From Massilia atriviolacea (GTDB lineage: Bacteria > Pseudomonadota > Gammaproteobacteria > Burkholderiales > Burkholderiaceae_D), in NCBI RefSeq assembly GCF_003953935.1, contig NZ_RXLQ01000017.1:1-64000 (forward strand): a DNA stretch of 64,000 bases, in the 5' to 3' direction. The position numbers were made by a program, and so were the translations under genes. The notes below the pieces were generated by a model. It ran no database searches. It worked only from the letters and a program-made list of their open reading frames with translations, and was not told the DNA's origin. Shown in pieces: positions 7,638 through 16,365 of this stretch. Within the stretch, counting starts at the first letter, position 1. Every line of letters begins with the position of its first letter.

Positions 7638-8666
7638 TCAGTCGGCCACCTTGGCGGGGAGGCGCGCCTTGCACTCGGCCTCATTTTTGGCACTGCCCGC
7701 GCACAGCCTGACCCGGCACTGCTCGGCCTCGGCGGCGTTGAGCTGGCGGCACTGCCTGAGCGACGTCGGCGCGGCGCCAGTGCTGGCGGCCTTGGCCTCC
7801 TTGCCCTCCTTGCCTTCGCGCTCCTGCGAGTGGGCCTTGAGCGCCGCCAGCAGGCTGGCATCGTCGGCCTTGGGATCGGGCTTGGCCTCGGGCTTGGCCT
7901 CGGCCTTGGGCTTGGCCCCGGCTGCGGCCTTGGCCTCGGGCCTGGATTTCGGATCGGGCTTGCCCGCCGCTTTCGCCGGCGCCTTCGGCGCGCCCTCCCT
8001 GGCGCCGGTCCTGGCCTGCGCGGGCGCCTTTTTCTCGCCCGCCTTCGCCGCTGCGACAGGCGCGGCGGCGCGCGCCCTGGCCGCGACCGGCTTGGACTCG
8101 GCCGGCGCGCCGGCCAGCAGCTTGGTCAATTCTTCTTCGGACGACTTGGGATCGGACGACTTGGGATCGGACGACTTGGGATCGGACGACTTCGGATCGG
8201 CCGCCGACGGCGCGTCCAGCATGTCCTTGAGCGAGGGATCCTTCTCCGGCGCCGACGCTGCCGGCACGGCAACCTGGGCGAGAATCGCGTCGGCCGGCAC
8301 ATCCGGCTCGGCCGCCGCGACCGCCGCGACCGCCGCAACCGGCGCGGCCGGCTTGACATCGTTGGCCGCAAGAACCGGCGCCGCCGTCTCCGGGGGAGCG
8401 GCGCGCAGCGCCGTGGCGTCCGTGTTTCCGCTATCCATCGCCAGCCACACGCCGACGCCGACGCACAGGGCGGCCACCGCAGCGGCCCCGGCCATCAAGC
8501 CGGTCTTGCTGCGTTTGGCCTGGCTCGCGCGCAGGGTGGTTTGTTCGGCCGCTTCGGCCGCCTGGCGTGCTTCGGCGCTTGCGCGCGCCGCCTCCGCTTG
8601 TTGCTCTGTAGAAAGTAAACTGGGCCGGCCTGAGGCAGGTGCCGGCTTGTCGTCACGATGTTGCAA
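7638..8666 (-). CDS. One-pass membrane protein with Ala/Pro/Lys-rich periplasmic region
   Basis: 342 aa, family not recognised. An N-terminal charged Ala/Glu-rich region of about 53 residues is followed by one transmembrane helix (about 55-78, GLMAGAAAVAALCVGVGVWLAM), then a long low-complexity Ala/Pro/Lys region with four DPKSS repeats. The C-terminus contains four cysteines (CRQLN...CRVRLC...C) that could form disulfides. The start is TTG, supported by AAGGAG 6 nt upstream. The topology resembles a periplasm-spanning or wall-binding linker. It is transcribed away from the tagX-tssM operon and upstream of vgrG1. A role in the T6SS is suggested only by position. Confidence 0.7.
   Translation of the reverse strand: MQHRDDKPAPASGRPSLLSTEQQAEAARASAEARQAAEAAEQTTLRASQAKRSKTGLMAGAAAVAALCVGVGVWLAMDSGNTDATALRAAPPETAAPVLAANDVKPAAPVAAVAAVAAAEPDVPADAILAQVAVPAASAPEKDPSLKDMLDAPSAADPKSSDPKSSDPKSSDPKSSEEELTKLLAGAPAESKPVAARARAAAPVAAAKAGEKKAPAQARTGAREGAPKAPAKAAGKPDPKSRPEAKAAAGAKPKAEAKPEAKPDPKADDASLLAALKAHSQEREGKEGKEAKAASTGAAPTSLRQCRQLNAAEAEQCRVRLCAGSAKNEAECKARLPAKVAD
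8139..8198. repeat. Four 15-bp tandem repeats inside a coding region
   Basis: Four copies of GGACGACTTGGGATC, the last with one change, encode the DPKSS repeats of the membrane protein on the minus strand. Copy number is likely to vary between strains by slippage; because 15 is a multiple of 3 the frame is kept. Confidence 0.9.
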
Positions 8667-8877
8667 TGGGCGCTCCTTGTTGATTTCTACATAACTTTAC
8701 GCTATTCAAAAAAAACGTGAAGCTTTTTTAACATGTCAACAGTGCGTTTACTCACACAAGTGCGTGCAAAAGAGTAGCGAAGCATTTATCAAATTGCTAG
8801 AACAGTAAGATATACTTCCAAGCAATCCTTTATGTCAGTATCGCACTTTTTGTTCTCAATGTCTCGATGAGGTTCCC
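8667..8877. promoter_or_regulatory. Divergent AT-rich promoter region
   Basis: These 211 bases separate the membrane protein gene (minus) from the tagX-tssM operon (plus) and are clearly AT-richer than their surroundings. A plus-strand TATACT at 8811-8816, inside AAGATATACT, is a reasonable -10 for the operon; no convincing -35 is seen. AAGGAG for the minus gene lies next to its TTG start, and GAGG precedes the GTG start of the peptidase gene. Confidence 0.45.
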
Positions 8878-9717
8878 GTGCTGTTCCTAGCAGTCGCCCT
8901 GTACTTCCTGCTCGCTTGCCTGATCAGCTTCCTGGTGCTGTTTCCGGCCGGCCGCGCCTTTGCGCTCGCGATGCTGGCGCGCGTGCATGCGCGCGTACGC
9001 GGCTGGTTCGGACAGGTATCGCGCGCCAAAGGGCAAAGTGTTGCGGCGATACGACAAACAAGTGGCAATTCGGCACGCGAAGCCAGCCAGTTTTTGCGCC
9101 GCCACTACCTGCTGGTGAGCGGCGCCCTGGTGCTGTTGTCGGTACCGCCGCTGGTGGCCGTGTTCAGCGGCGGCGGCACCCTGAGCGCTTACGAAGAATC
9201 GAGCCGGCAAATGGATACCCAGGTCGCCGGCCTGCTGGAAGGCGAAAACCTGGTGCCGCCGGCGCCCTTGCCGCCGATGCTGTTCGCCACCGTCGAAGTG
9301 GAGCAGGAACGCCCGATGATCGTCTCGGCCAGCCGCGACTGGACCCTGATGCACCCGGAGTACACGCAGCGCTTGCTGCAAGCGTTTAAAATAATGAAAG
9401 AACGGCACGGTTACGATATGGCCATCCTGGAAGGCTACCGCAGTCCGGAGCGCCAGAACAAGCTGGCCGCGATGGGCTCGTCCGTGACCAACGCGGCCGC
9501 CTTCCAGAGCTGGCACCAGTACGGGCTGGCGGCGGACTGCGCATTCGTACGAAACGGTAAAATTGTCATTTCAGAAAAAGATCCCTGGGCCATGCGCGGC
9601 TACGAGCTGTACGGCGAAGTGGCCGAATCGCTCGGCCTGACCTGGGGCGGACGCTGGAAGATGATGGACTTCGGACATACCGAACTGCGCCTGCCCGGCG
9701 TCATGAAGCGCCGCTGA
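8878..9717 (+). CDS. tagX: Membrane-anchored M15-family peptidoglycan peptidase, TagX-like
   Basis: 279 aa, GTG start with GAGG upstream. Two hydrophobic segments (about 1-22 and 76-98) precede a periplasmic M15 domain. Zinc-site motifs are visible: SWHQYGLAADCAF (His213, Asp220) and DFGHTEL (His267), with EGYRSPERQ typical of the family. In Acinetobacter, TagX is an L,D-endopeptidase needed for T6SS assembly, probably opening the cell wall for the apparatus. The gene heads the plus-strand T6SS operon, followed by PAAR, which supports the same role. TagX is assigned by family and context, so the exact bond cleaved is inferred. Confidence 0.8.
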   Translation: MLFLAVALYFLLACLISFLVLFPAGRAFALAMLARVHARVRGWFGQVSRAKGQSVAAIRQTSGNSAREASQFLRRHYLLVSGALVLLSVPPLVAVFSGGGTLSAYEESSRQMDTQVAGLLEGENLVPPAPLPPMLFATVEVEQERPMIVSASRDWTLMHPEYTQRLLQAFKIMKERHGYDMAILEGYRSPERQNKLAAMGSSVTNAAAFQSWHQYGLAADCAFVRNGKIVISEKDPWAMRGYELYGEVAESLGLTWGGRWKMMDFGHTELRLPGVMKRR

Positions 9718-9793
9718 GGGGCCCGGCAGGCAAGCATCGCCGGCGCGCCGGCGTTCAACGAACAAAGTGTGAACAAACAAAGTTGGAGATAGT

Positions 9794-10057
9794 GTGGGAA
9801 AACCGTTTATCCGTAAGAAAGACACGCACACCCATGGTGGCAAAGTCATCGAAGGCGCCCCGGCCAGCTTCGTGCTGGGCCTGCCGATCGCGCGCAAATT
9901 CGACAAGATCACCTGCCCCATCCACGGCGACGGCTATATCGCCACCGGCGACGACAGCCTGATCGTGGACGGGCGCCCGGTGGCGCGCTTCGGCGACAAG
10001 ACCAGTTGCGGCGCCAAGCTCATCCCGAGCCAGTCGATCACGGTGGACTTGCTCTGA
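9794..10057 (+). CDS. PAAR-domain spike tip protein
   Basis: 87 aa, GTG start with GGAG 8 nt upstream. It contains the PAAR layout: GKVIEGAPASFVLGLPIARKFDKITCPIHGD, then IATGDDSLIVDGRPVARFGDKTSCGAKL. Cys and His residues at the expected places would bind the zinc ion at the tip. PAAR proteins sharpen the VgrG spike and can carry effectors; this one has no extension, so it is a bare tip. It lies between tagX and the thiolase-like gene in the structural operon and probably serves all three VgrGs. Confidence 0.95.
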   Translation: MGKPFIRKKDTHTHGGKVIEGAPASFVLGLPIARKFDKITCPIHGDGYIATGDDSLIVDGRPVARFGDKTSCGAKLIPSQSITVDLL

Positions 10058-10097
10058 TGGCGCAGGTTTTCTTCGTCCAGCCGGCGGCGCGCGCCTG

Positions 10098-11489
10098 ATG
10101 CGCACCGCCTTCAAGCGTTCCCTGCTGGTTCTGCTGGTGTTCGGCCTGACCTGGGCCGGCGCCATCCTGTACTGGCGCGACAGCAGCCGCGCACCCGACA
10201 GCGGCGACCTGCTGCTGTACCTGCTGGTGCTGCCGCTCACCATCCTGCTGCTGCTCTGGCTCGGCGTGTTTTTGATCGGCATGCTGGCCGCCGCTCCGGC
10301 CGTGGCCGTGGCGGCCGACGCCCCGCCGCCCGCGCCACCGCCGCCGCCGGCTCCCCTGCCGCCGCTGGGCGTGCTGGCGAGCGCGCTGAACCTGCCTTTC
10401 GGCGCCTCCGCGGCCGAACTGGGCGAGGCGCTGGCCGAGCAGAAAATCCGTCCCGCGCTGGACAAGGAGCTGGTCGACGACGACGGCTTTCCGGTGATGA
10501 GCGCGCGCGTGGAAGGCGCCGACGACCCCGCCGTGCAGGACGACATGCAGGCCTGGCTGCCCGACAACGGCTTTCCCGCGCTCGAGTACAACGAGGAGCA
10601 ATGGCGCGCCCTGACCCTGGCCACCGGCGTGGTGCGCGAGCTGGCCGGGCATCTGCTGGCCCACCCCGCCCTGGCCAAGGGCGCCACCGTGCCGCTCCCG
10701 ACCCTGCAGTTGCTGATGCTGTGGCAGGCCGGCTGGCACCAGGACCAGCGCGGCGCCGCCGCCCTGTGGCTGGCGCGGCAGGTGGCGCGCTGCGGCTGGC
10801 CGCGCGAACACATCGCGCTCGACCCGGAACTGGCGGGCGATCCTTCCGTGGCGACCCCGGCCGCGCTGGTGCAGCGCCTGGCGCGCCAGAGCGCCGACGG
10901 CAAGCCGGTACTGGCCCTGGTCGTGGCCTGCGCCTCGCACATCGGCGAAGCCAGCGTGGCGCGCTGGGCCGGCCAGAATACCCTGCTGACCGCGAAACAG
11001 GGCCAGGGCCGCTTGCCCGGCGAAGGCGCGGCCGCCCTGCTGCTGGCCGACCCGGCCCAGGCCGCCCTGATCGACGACAAGCCACCGGTCCAGCTGCTCA
11101 GCGCCGAAGGCCAGCGCGAGGCGTCGGCCGACAGCGCCAAACGCGCCGATGCCGCCGTGCTGCGCGTCCTGGCCGAGCAAGTGCTGGCGCGCGCCGCCAG
11201 CCCGGCCGCCGAGGTCAAGCTGATCGTGGCCGACACCGGCAACCGCAGCACGCGCGTCATGGAAGCGATGAGCCTGGCGGGCGGCTTGCTGCCGGAGCTC
11301 GACGGCGACGACGAGCTGCTTCAGGTCGGCAGCGCCAGCGGCACCTGCGGCGCGGTGCCCTTCGTGGCGGCGCTGGCGGTGGCCGCGCAGCAGGCCGCGA
11401 AACTGAACGCCCCTGTACTATGCCTGAGCAATGAAGATCCTTTCCGTCGCTGCGCCGCCCTGGTCCGGCCCGCGACGGTCCTGTCGTAA
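10098..11489 (+). CDS. T6SS-associated membrane protein with thiolase/ketosynthase-like domain
   Basis: 463 aa. Two N-terminal transmembrane helices (about 8-26 and 37-65) are followed by a proline-rich linker (PPPAPPPPPAPLPP) and a soluble domain. Parts of that domain resemble beta-ketoacyl synthases: CASHIGEAS, the GRLPGEGAAALLLAD element, and a C-terminal glycine-rich stretch (GSASGTCGAVPFVAAL) followed by LNAPVLCLSNEDPFRR. I do not see a normal catalytic Cys-His-His set, so it is probably non-enzymatic. It sits between PAAR and tssM in the structural operon, with tssM following 26 nt later. The fold call is inference from motif resemblance. Confidence 0.7.
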   Translation: MRTAFKRSLLVLLVFGLTWAGAILYWRDSSRAPDSGDLLLYLLVLPLTILLLLWLGVFLIGMLAAAPAVAVAADAPPPAPPPPPAPLPPLGVLASALNLPFGASAAELGEALAEQKIRPALDKELVDDDGFPVMSARVEGADDPAVQDDMQAWLPDNGFPALEYNEEQWRALTLATGVVRELAGHLLAHPALAKGATVPLPTLQLLMLWQAGWHQDQRGAAALWLARQVARCGWPREHIALDPELAGDPSVATPAALVQRLARQSADGKPVLALVVACASHIGEASVARWAGQNTLLTAKQGQGRLPGEGAAALLLADPAQAALIDDKPPVQLLSAEGQREASADSAKRADAAVLRVLAEQVLARAASPAAEVKLIVADTGNRSTRVMEAMSLAGGLLPELDGDDELLQVGSASGTCGAVPFVAALAVAAQQAAKLNAPVLCLSNEDPFRRCAALVRPATVLS

Positions 11490-11515
11490 CCGTTTTCTCA
11501 ACTGAGTTTTTGATA

Positions 11516-14500
11516 ATGATGCAATCAATCTGGCAGTTCCTGACGAGCCGTCGCACCCTGATCGTCGTGGGGTGGTTGGCGTTTGCCGCCATCTTGCTGA
11601 TCGGGGCGGCGGTGTTCGAGATTCCCATCGAGTACGCGCTCGCCGTGCTCGGGGTGGCCCTGTTCTTCGGCTTCCTGGTCTGGCTGTGGCGCCGCCACAA
11701 GCGCCAGCAGGCGGCCGGCAACCTGGGCGAGATGCTGGAACAGCAGGTGAACGCGGCCGGACGCGCCGACCCGGCCCAGCGCCAGGAACACGAGACCATC
11801 AAGAAACGCATGCTCGATGCGATCGCCACCATCAAGGGCTCCAAGCTGGGCCAGCTGTCGGGCGACGCGGCGCTGTACGAATTGCCGTGGTATATGATCA
11901 TCGGCAATCCGGCGGCCGGCAAAAGTACCGCCATCGCCAGTTCCGGCCTCCAGTTTCCCTTTGCCGACAGCAAGATCGTCCAGGGCGTCGGCGGCACCCG
12001 CAACTGCGACTGGTTCTTCACCACCGACGGCATCCTGCTCGACACGGCCGGGCGCTATTCGGTGGTCGACGAAGACCGCACCGAATGGTTCGGCTTCCTG
12101 TCGCTGCTGAAAAAATACCGCAAGAAAGCCCCGATCAACGGCATCATCATTGCGGTGAGCGTGGCCGAACTGACCGGCAACCGTCCCGAATTCGCCATCA
12201 ACCTGGCCAAGAACCTGCGCATGCGGGTGCAGGAACTGACCGAGCGCCTCGAAGTGCACGCCCCGGTGTACGTGGTGTTTACCAAGGCCGACCTGATCGC
12301 CGGCTTTAACGAATTCTTCCAGGATACCGAACGCGCCGAGCGCGACCGCGTGTGGGGCGCCACCCTGCCCTACAGCCACGCCACCGGCAGCGAAAAAGCC
12401 CTGGCCCAGTTCGACGCCCGCTTCGACGAGCTGTACGACGGCCTGAAAGACATGAGCGCGGCCAATATGGCACTGCAATGGCGCGAACGCATGCCGCCCG
12501 GCGTGTTTACCTTCCCGCTCGAGTTTTCCACCATCAAGCAGCCGCTGCGCACCTTCATCGCCACCCTGTTCGAGGAAAACCCGTTCCAGTTCAAGCCGGT
12601 GTTCCGCGGCTTTTACTTCACCAGCGCGCTGCAGGAAGGCGAATCGATTTCGGCCTCCTCCCAGCACGTGGCGCAATTGTTCGACATCAAGCTGCAACCG
12701 CAGCACCATGCCGAAACCCAGACCCAGAGCGGTTTCTTCCTGCTCAACCTGTTCCGCAACGTGATCTTCGCCGACAAGGACCTGGTCGCCCAGTACGCCA
12801 GCCCGACCAAGACCCGCATGCGCTACGCCGCCTTCTTCCTGGCCACCGCGATGGTCGGCCTGACCCTGGGCGGCTGGAGCTGGTCCTACATGAGCAACCG
12901 CAAGCTGGTCGACAACGTCCAGGCCGACCTCGACCAGGTGGTCAAGATCCAGTCCAACAAGATCGACCTGCAATCGCGCTTCGAAGCGCTGCAGATCCTG
13001 CAGGACCGCATCGAACAGCTGGAACGCTACCGCGAAGACCGTCCGCTCTCGCTCAGCCTGGGCCTGTACCAGGGCGAGATGCTCGACCGCAAGCTGCGTG
13101 AAGAATACTTCAACGGCGTGCGCGAGATCATGCTCAAACCGGTGGCTAGCTCGCTGGAAACCTTCCTGACCGAAGTCAACGCGAATGCCGGCCAGCTGCA
13201 GGGCAACGTCAAGCCGGCCGCGCCCGACGCCCCGGGCGGCGGCGCCCCGGCCAAGCCGGCCGACGGCAGCGCCCCGGCGGCCGCGGCCGCCGTCGCCGCC
13301 ACGGCGCCGGTCAGCACCCAGTTCAAGGATGCCTCCGCCAGCAGCACCGAAGACGGCTACAACGCGCTCAAGACTTACCTGATGCTGGCCGATAAATCGC
13401 GCTTCGAAGGCGGCCACCTGAACGACCAGCTGACCCGCTTCTGGCGCGGCTGGCTCGACGCCAACCGCGGCGCCATGCCGCGCGAGCAGATGATCCGCAG
13501 CGCCGAACGCACCATCGCCTTCTACCTGGCGCAGATGGAAGACGTGTCCTGGCCGCAGATCGAGAACAAGCTGGCCCTGGTCGACCAGACCCGCGACACC
13601 CTGCGCCTGGTGGTGCGCGGCATGCCGGCGCGCGAACGCGTGTATGCCGACGTCAAGGCGCGCGCCGCCACCCGCTTCCCGTCGATGACGGTGGGCCGCA
13701 TCGTCGGCGACCAGGACAAGGAACTGGTGCTGGGCAGCTACGCGGTGCCGGGCAGCTTCACGCGCGAAGCCTGGGAAGGCTATGTGCAGGCCGCCTTCAA
13801 GGATGCCGCCAACAAGGAACTGCAAAGCGCCGACTGGGTGCTGCGCACCGCCTCGACCAACGACCTGACCCTGGAAGGCAGCCCGGAACAGATCCAGAAG
13901 GCGCTGGTCGAGATGTACAAGAACGATTACGCCAAGGAATGGCAGAAGTTCGTGCAGGGCGTCACCATCCGCGACCTGAACGGATTCGAAGCCGCCGTGG
14001 CCGCCATGAACCGCCTGGGCGACCCGCAAACCTCGCCGATCCACAAGCTGATCAGCACCGTGGCCGAGCAGACCTCGTGGGATAACCCGACCCTGGCCGA
14101 CGCCGGCATCGCCAGCGCCAAGCGCGACCTGATGACCTGGTTCCGCGAAGTGGTGCTGCGCCGCAAGCCGTCGCAGATCAACGTCAGCACGCCGGCCAAC
14201 CCGAACGCCGTCAATCCGGCCAACCTGCCGCTCGGCCCGGTCGGACGCGAGTTCTCCGGCGTGGCGCGGCTGGTGGTGGTCAAGGACAAGGATGCCTCGC
14301 TGATGCGCGGCTACATGGAACACCTGTCGAAACTGCGCAGCCGCTTCAACACCATCAAGAACCAGGGCGACCCGGGCCCGGGCGCCAAGCAGCTGATGCA
14401 GCAGACCCTCGACGGCAGCGGTTCGGAACTGGCCGAGGCGCTCAAGTATGTGGACGAGCAGATGCTGACCGGCATGAGCGACATCCAGAAGCAGGCCATC

Positions 14501-15379
14501 CGTCCGATCCTGGTGCGTCCGCTGATGCAGACCTTCGCCGTGATCGTGCGTCCGACCGAAGCCGAGATCGACAAGGTGTGGGCGGCCCAGGTGCTGCAAC
14601 CGTTCCGCCAGAACCTGGCCGCCAAGTATCCGTTCTCGTCCGACGCGCGCGCCGCCGAAGCGACCAACGAAGAAATCGGCCTCGTGTTCGGCCCTTCCGG
14701 CGCGGTCGCCAAGTTCTTCGACACCACCATCGGCCCGCTGGTCGTGCGCCGTGGCGACGTGGTCGCGGCCCGCACCTGGGCCAACATGGGCATCGGCCTG
14801 TCGCCGTCGGCGGTATCGAGCTTCCCGAGCTGGATCGCGCCGCTGTCGGCCGGCGGCGTGGCCAACGCCACCGCGGCCAGCAGCGCCAGCACCGAAGCCC
14901 AGACCCAGTTCGAGCTGCAGGCCCTGGGCGCCACCGGCGCCTCCGAATTCACCATCGAAATCGATGGCCAGTCGCTGCGCTGGAAAGGCCAGCCGCAGCC
15001 GTACGTGCGCATGGTCTGGCCGAATCCGGGCGGGACCCCGGGCTCGCGCATTACCGCCATCACGCCGCAGGGCCAGACGGTGGTGCTGCTCAACGAACAG
15101 GGCCGCTTCGGCCTGCGCAAGATGGTCGAATCGGCCCAGCGCAAGCGCAAGGATGACGGCGCCTTCGAACTGAGCTGGGAAAACGCCGGCGTCAAGGTCA
15201 GCGCCAACCTGAAGATCATCCCGGGCGCCCCGGCGCCACGTCCGGCGCCGGCGGCGGCGCCGCAGTCGCGCGGCTTCAAGGGCCTGCGCCTGCCCGACTC
15301 GATCATCAGTTCGACCCTGCCGCCGGCCGCGCCGGCGCCCGCCACGGCCGCTGCCGGCGCGGCCGGAGCGCAGCCATGA
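11516..15379 (+). CDS. tssM: TssM (IcmF-type) inner membrane protein
   Basis: 1287 aa from ATG 11516; a TTG two codons earlier and the next ATG are alternatives. Two N-terminal helices (about 13-55) lead to a cytoplasmic GTPase-like domain with an intact Walker A (GNPAAGKST) and a Walker B-like ILLDTAGRYSV. A third helix (AAFFLATAMVGLTLGGWSW, about residue 440) is followed by the large periplasmic IcmF/VasK region. An Ala/Pro/Gly-rich insert lies near residues 560-600. TssM forms the trans-envelope channel with TssL. Its stop overlaps the tagF start by 4 nt. The C-terminus is unusually Pro/Ala-rich. Confidence 0.97.
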   Translation: MMQSIWQFLTSRRTLIVVGWLAFAAILLIGAAVFEIPIEYALAVLGVALFFGFLVWLWRRHKRQQAAGNLGEMLEQQVNAAGRADPAQRQEHETIKKRMLDAIATIKGSKLGQLSGDAALYELPWYMIIGNPAAGKSTAIASSGLQFPFADSKIVQGVGGTRNCDWFFTTDGILLDTAGRYSVVDEDRTEWFGFLSLLKKYRKKAPINGIIIAVSVAELTGNRPEFAINLAKNLRMRVQELTERLEVHAPVYVVFTKADLIAGFNEFFQDTERAERDRVWGATLPYSHATGSEKALAQFDARFDELYDGLKDMSAANMALQWRERMPPGVFTFPLEFSTIKQPLRTFIATLFEENPFQFKPVFRGFYFTSALQEGESISASSQHVAQLFDIKLQPQHHAETQTQSGFFLLNLFRNVIFADKDLVAQYASPTKTRMRYAAFFLATAMVGLTLGGWSWSYMSNRKLVDNVQADLDQVVKIQSNKIDLQSRFEALQILQDRIEQLERYREDRPLSLSLGLYQGEMLDRKLREEYFNGVREIMLKPVASSLETFLTEVNANAGQLQGNVKPAAPDAPGGGAPAKPADGSAPAAAAAVAATAPVSTQFKDASASSTEDGYNALKTYLMLADKSRFEGGHLNDQLTRFWRGWLDANRGAMPREQMIRSAERTIAFYLAQMEDVSWPQIENKLALVDQTRDTLRLVVRGMPARERVYADVKARAATRFPSMTVGRIVGDQDKELVLGSYAVPGSFTREAWEGYVQAAFKDAANKELQSADWVLRTASTNDLTLEGSPEQIQKALVEMYKNDYAKEWQKFVQGVTIRDLNGFEAAVAAMNRLGDPQTSPIHKLISTVAEQTSWDNPTLADAGIASAKRDLMTWFREVVLRRKPSQINVSTPANPNAVNPANLPLGPVGREFSGVARLVVVKDKDASLMRGYMEHLSKLRSRFNTIKNQGDPGPGAKQLMQQTLDGSGSELAEALKYVDEQMLTGMSDIQKQAIRPILVRPLMQTFAVIVRPTEAEIDKVWAAQVLQPFRQNLAAKYPFSSDARAAEATNEEIGLVFGPSGAVAKFFDTTIGPLVVRRGDVVAARTWANMGIGLSPSAVSSFPSWIAPLSAGGVANATAASSASTEAQTQFELQALGATGASEFTIEIDGQSLRWKGQPQPYVRMVWPNPGGTPGSRITAITPQGQTVVLLNEQGRFGLRKMVESAQRKRKDDGAFELSWENAGVKVSANLKIIPGAPAPRPAPAAAPQSRGFKGLRLPDSIISSTLPPAAPAPATAAAGAAGAQP

Positions 15380-16362
15380 CGCGCGCCGCCACCCCGACCC
15401 CGGTCGGCTACTTCGGCAAGATTCCCAGCCGGGGCGACTTCGTCAAGGGCAGCGACAGCCCGGCCCTGATCAAGGTGCTGGACGACTGGCTGGCCCAGGC
15501 CATGGACCTGATGAGCGCCGACGCCCGCTGGAAGCTCAGCTACGACGCGGTCGCGCCGCTGCACTTCGCCTTCGTCGGCCCGCGCCGCAGGAACGCCATC
15601 GCCGGCCACATCGTGGCCAGCAGCGACCAGTCGAACCGGCGCTTTCCGTTCCTGATGATGAGCGCGATGGAAGTGCCCGACCCGGCCACCTTCGTGCCGG
15701 ACGCGCCGCTGGTGCTGAGCCGCCTGTGGAACCGGCTGGAGTCGCTCAGCGCCGGCGTGATCGGCGCCGCCGATGCCGCCGCCCCGCTGCAGGCGGCCGC
15801 CACCCACATGATCGACGTCGACCTGCGCGCGTCGGCCTACGAAGCGGCTTTCGAAGACTTCCTCGACATGCAGACCGTCGGCGCGCTCGACGCCCTGCTC
15901 GGCCAGGCCGGCTACGACTGCTCGGCGCGCCAGGTCCTGCTGGCGATCGGCATGCTGATGCAGCCGGTCATGGCCAGCAGTTCCAGCCGCCTGGAAAAAA
16001 GCCTGGTGCTGCCGCTGCCGGTCGACCCGATGTACCGCAATCTGGTGGCGGCCTTCTGGATGCACCTGATCAGCCCTTTCCTGGCGCGCGCCGACTTCGA
16101 GCTGGCCCTGTTCGTGGCGCGCATCAATGCCCGTCCGGCGCTGGTGATCGGCTTTTCCGGCGCCTCGCCGCAGACCCTGCAGGCGATCATGGACCCGACC
16201 GCGGGCCTGGAACGCCACATCACGTTCGACCAGCTCGACTGGGTCGAGGAACAGACCGACACCGATTACGCGGTCAAGAAACTGTCCACCTATCTGGCGC
16301 AAGCCAATTTGTCACTCAAATCCGCGCTGGAATCCTTGCGCGCGGCGTTTATCGGATCCTAG
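15376..16362 (+). CDS. tagF: TagF, T6SS post-translational regulator (DUF2094)
   Basis: 328 aa. The N-terminus GYFGKIPSRGDFVKG is the hallmark of the TagF/BMA_A0400 family, followed by LDDWLAQAMDLM and PLHFAFVGPRRRN. In Pseudomonas and Agrobacterium TagF represses T6SS assembly after translation. The gene overlaps the tssM stop by 4 nt (ATGA), implying coupled translation, and is followed 3 nt later by the OmpA-domain gene. The length is longer than the shortest family members and includes a C-terminal extension. No PpkA or PppA homologue is seen in the window, so regulation here may not involve Fha phosphorylation. Confidence 0.95.
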   Translation: MTRAATPTPVGYFGKIPSRGDFVKGSDSPALIKVLDDWLAQAMDLMSADARWKLSYDAVAPLHFAFVGPRRRNAIAGHIVASSDQSNRRFPFLMMSAMEVPDPATFVPDAPLVLSRLWNRLESLSAGVIGAADAAAPLQAAATHMIDVDLRASAYEAAFEDFLDMQTVGALDALLGQAGYDCSARQVLLAIGMLMQPVMASSSSRLEKSLVLPLPVDPMYRNLVAAFWMHLISPFLARADFELALFVARINARPALVIGFSGASPQTLQAIMDPTAGLERHITFDQLDWVEEQTDTDYAVKKLSTYLAQANLSLKSALESLRAAFIGS

Positions 16363-16365
16363 AAC

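Noticed and set aside
7651-8694. A 347-codon plus-strand frame opposite the one-pass membrane protein
   Set aside because: The minus-strand frame has a TTG start with AAGGAG, a proper transmembrane helix after a charged N-terminus and Cys-rich end; the plus frame is Ala/Ser low-complexity with no ribosome binding site.
9717-9793. Palindrome GCCGGCGCGCCGGC after tagX as a terminator
   Set aside because: It has no loop, no T-tract, and lies inside an operon with PAAR 20-50 bases further on.
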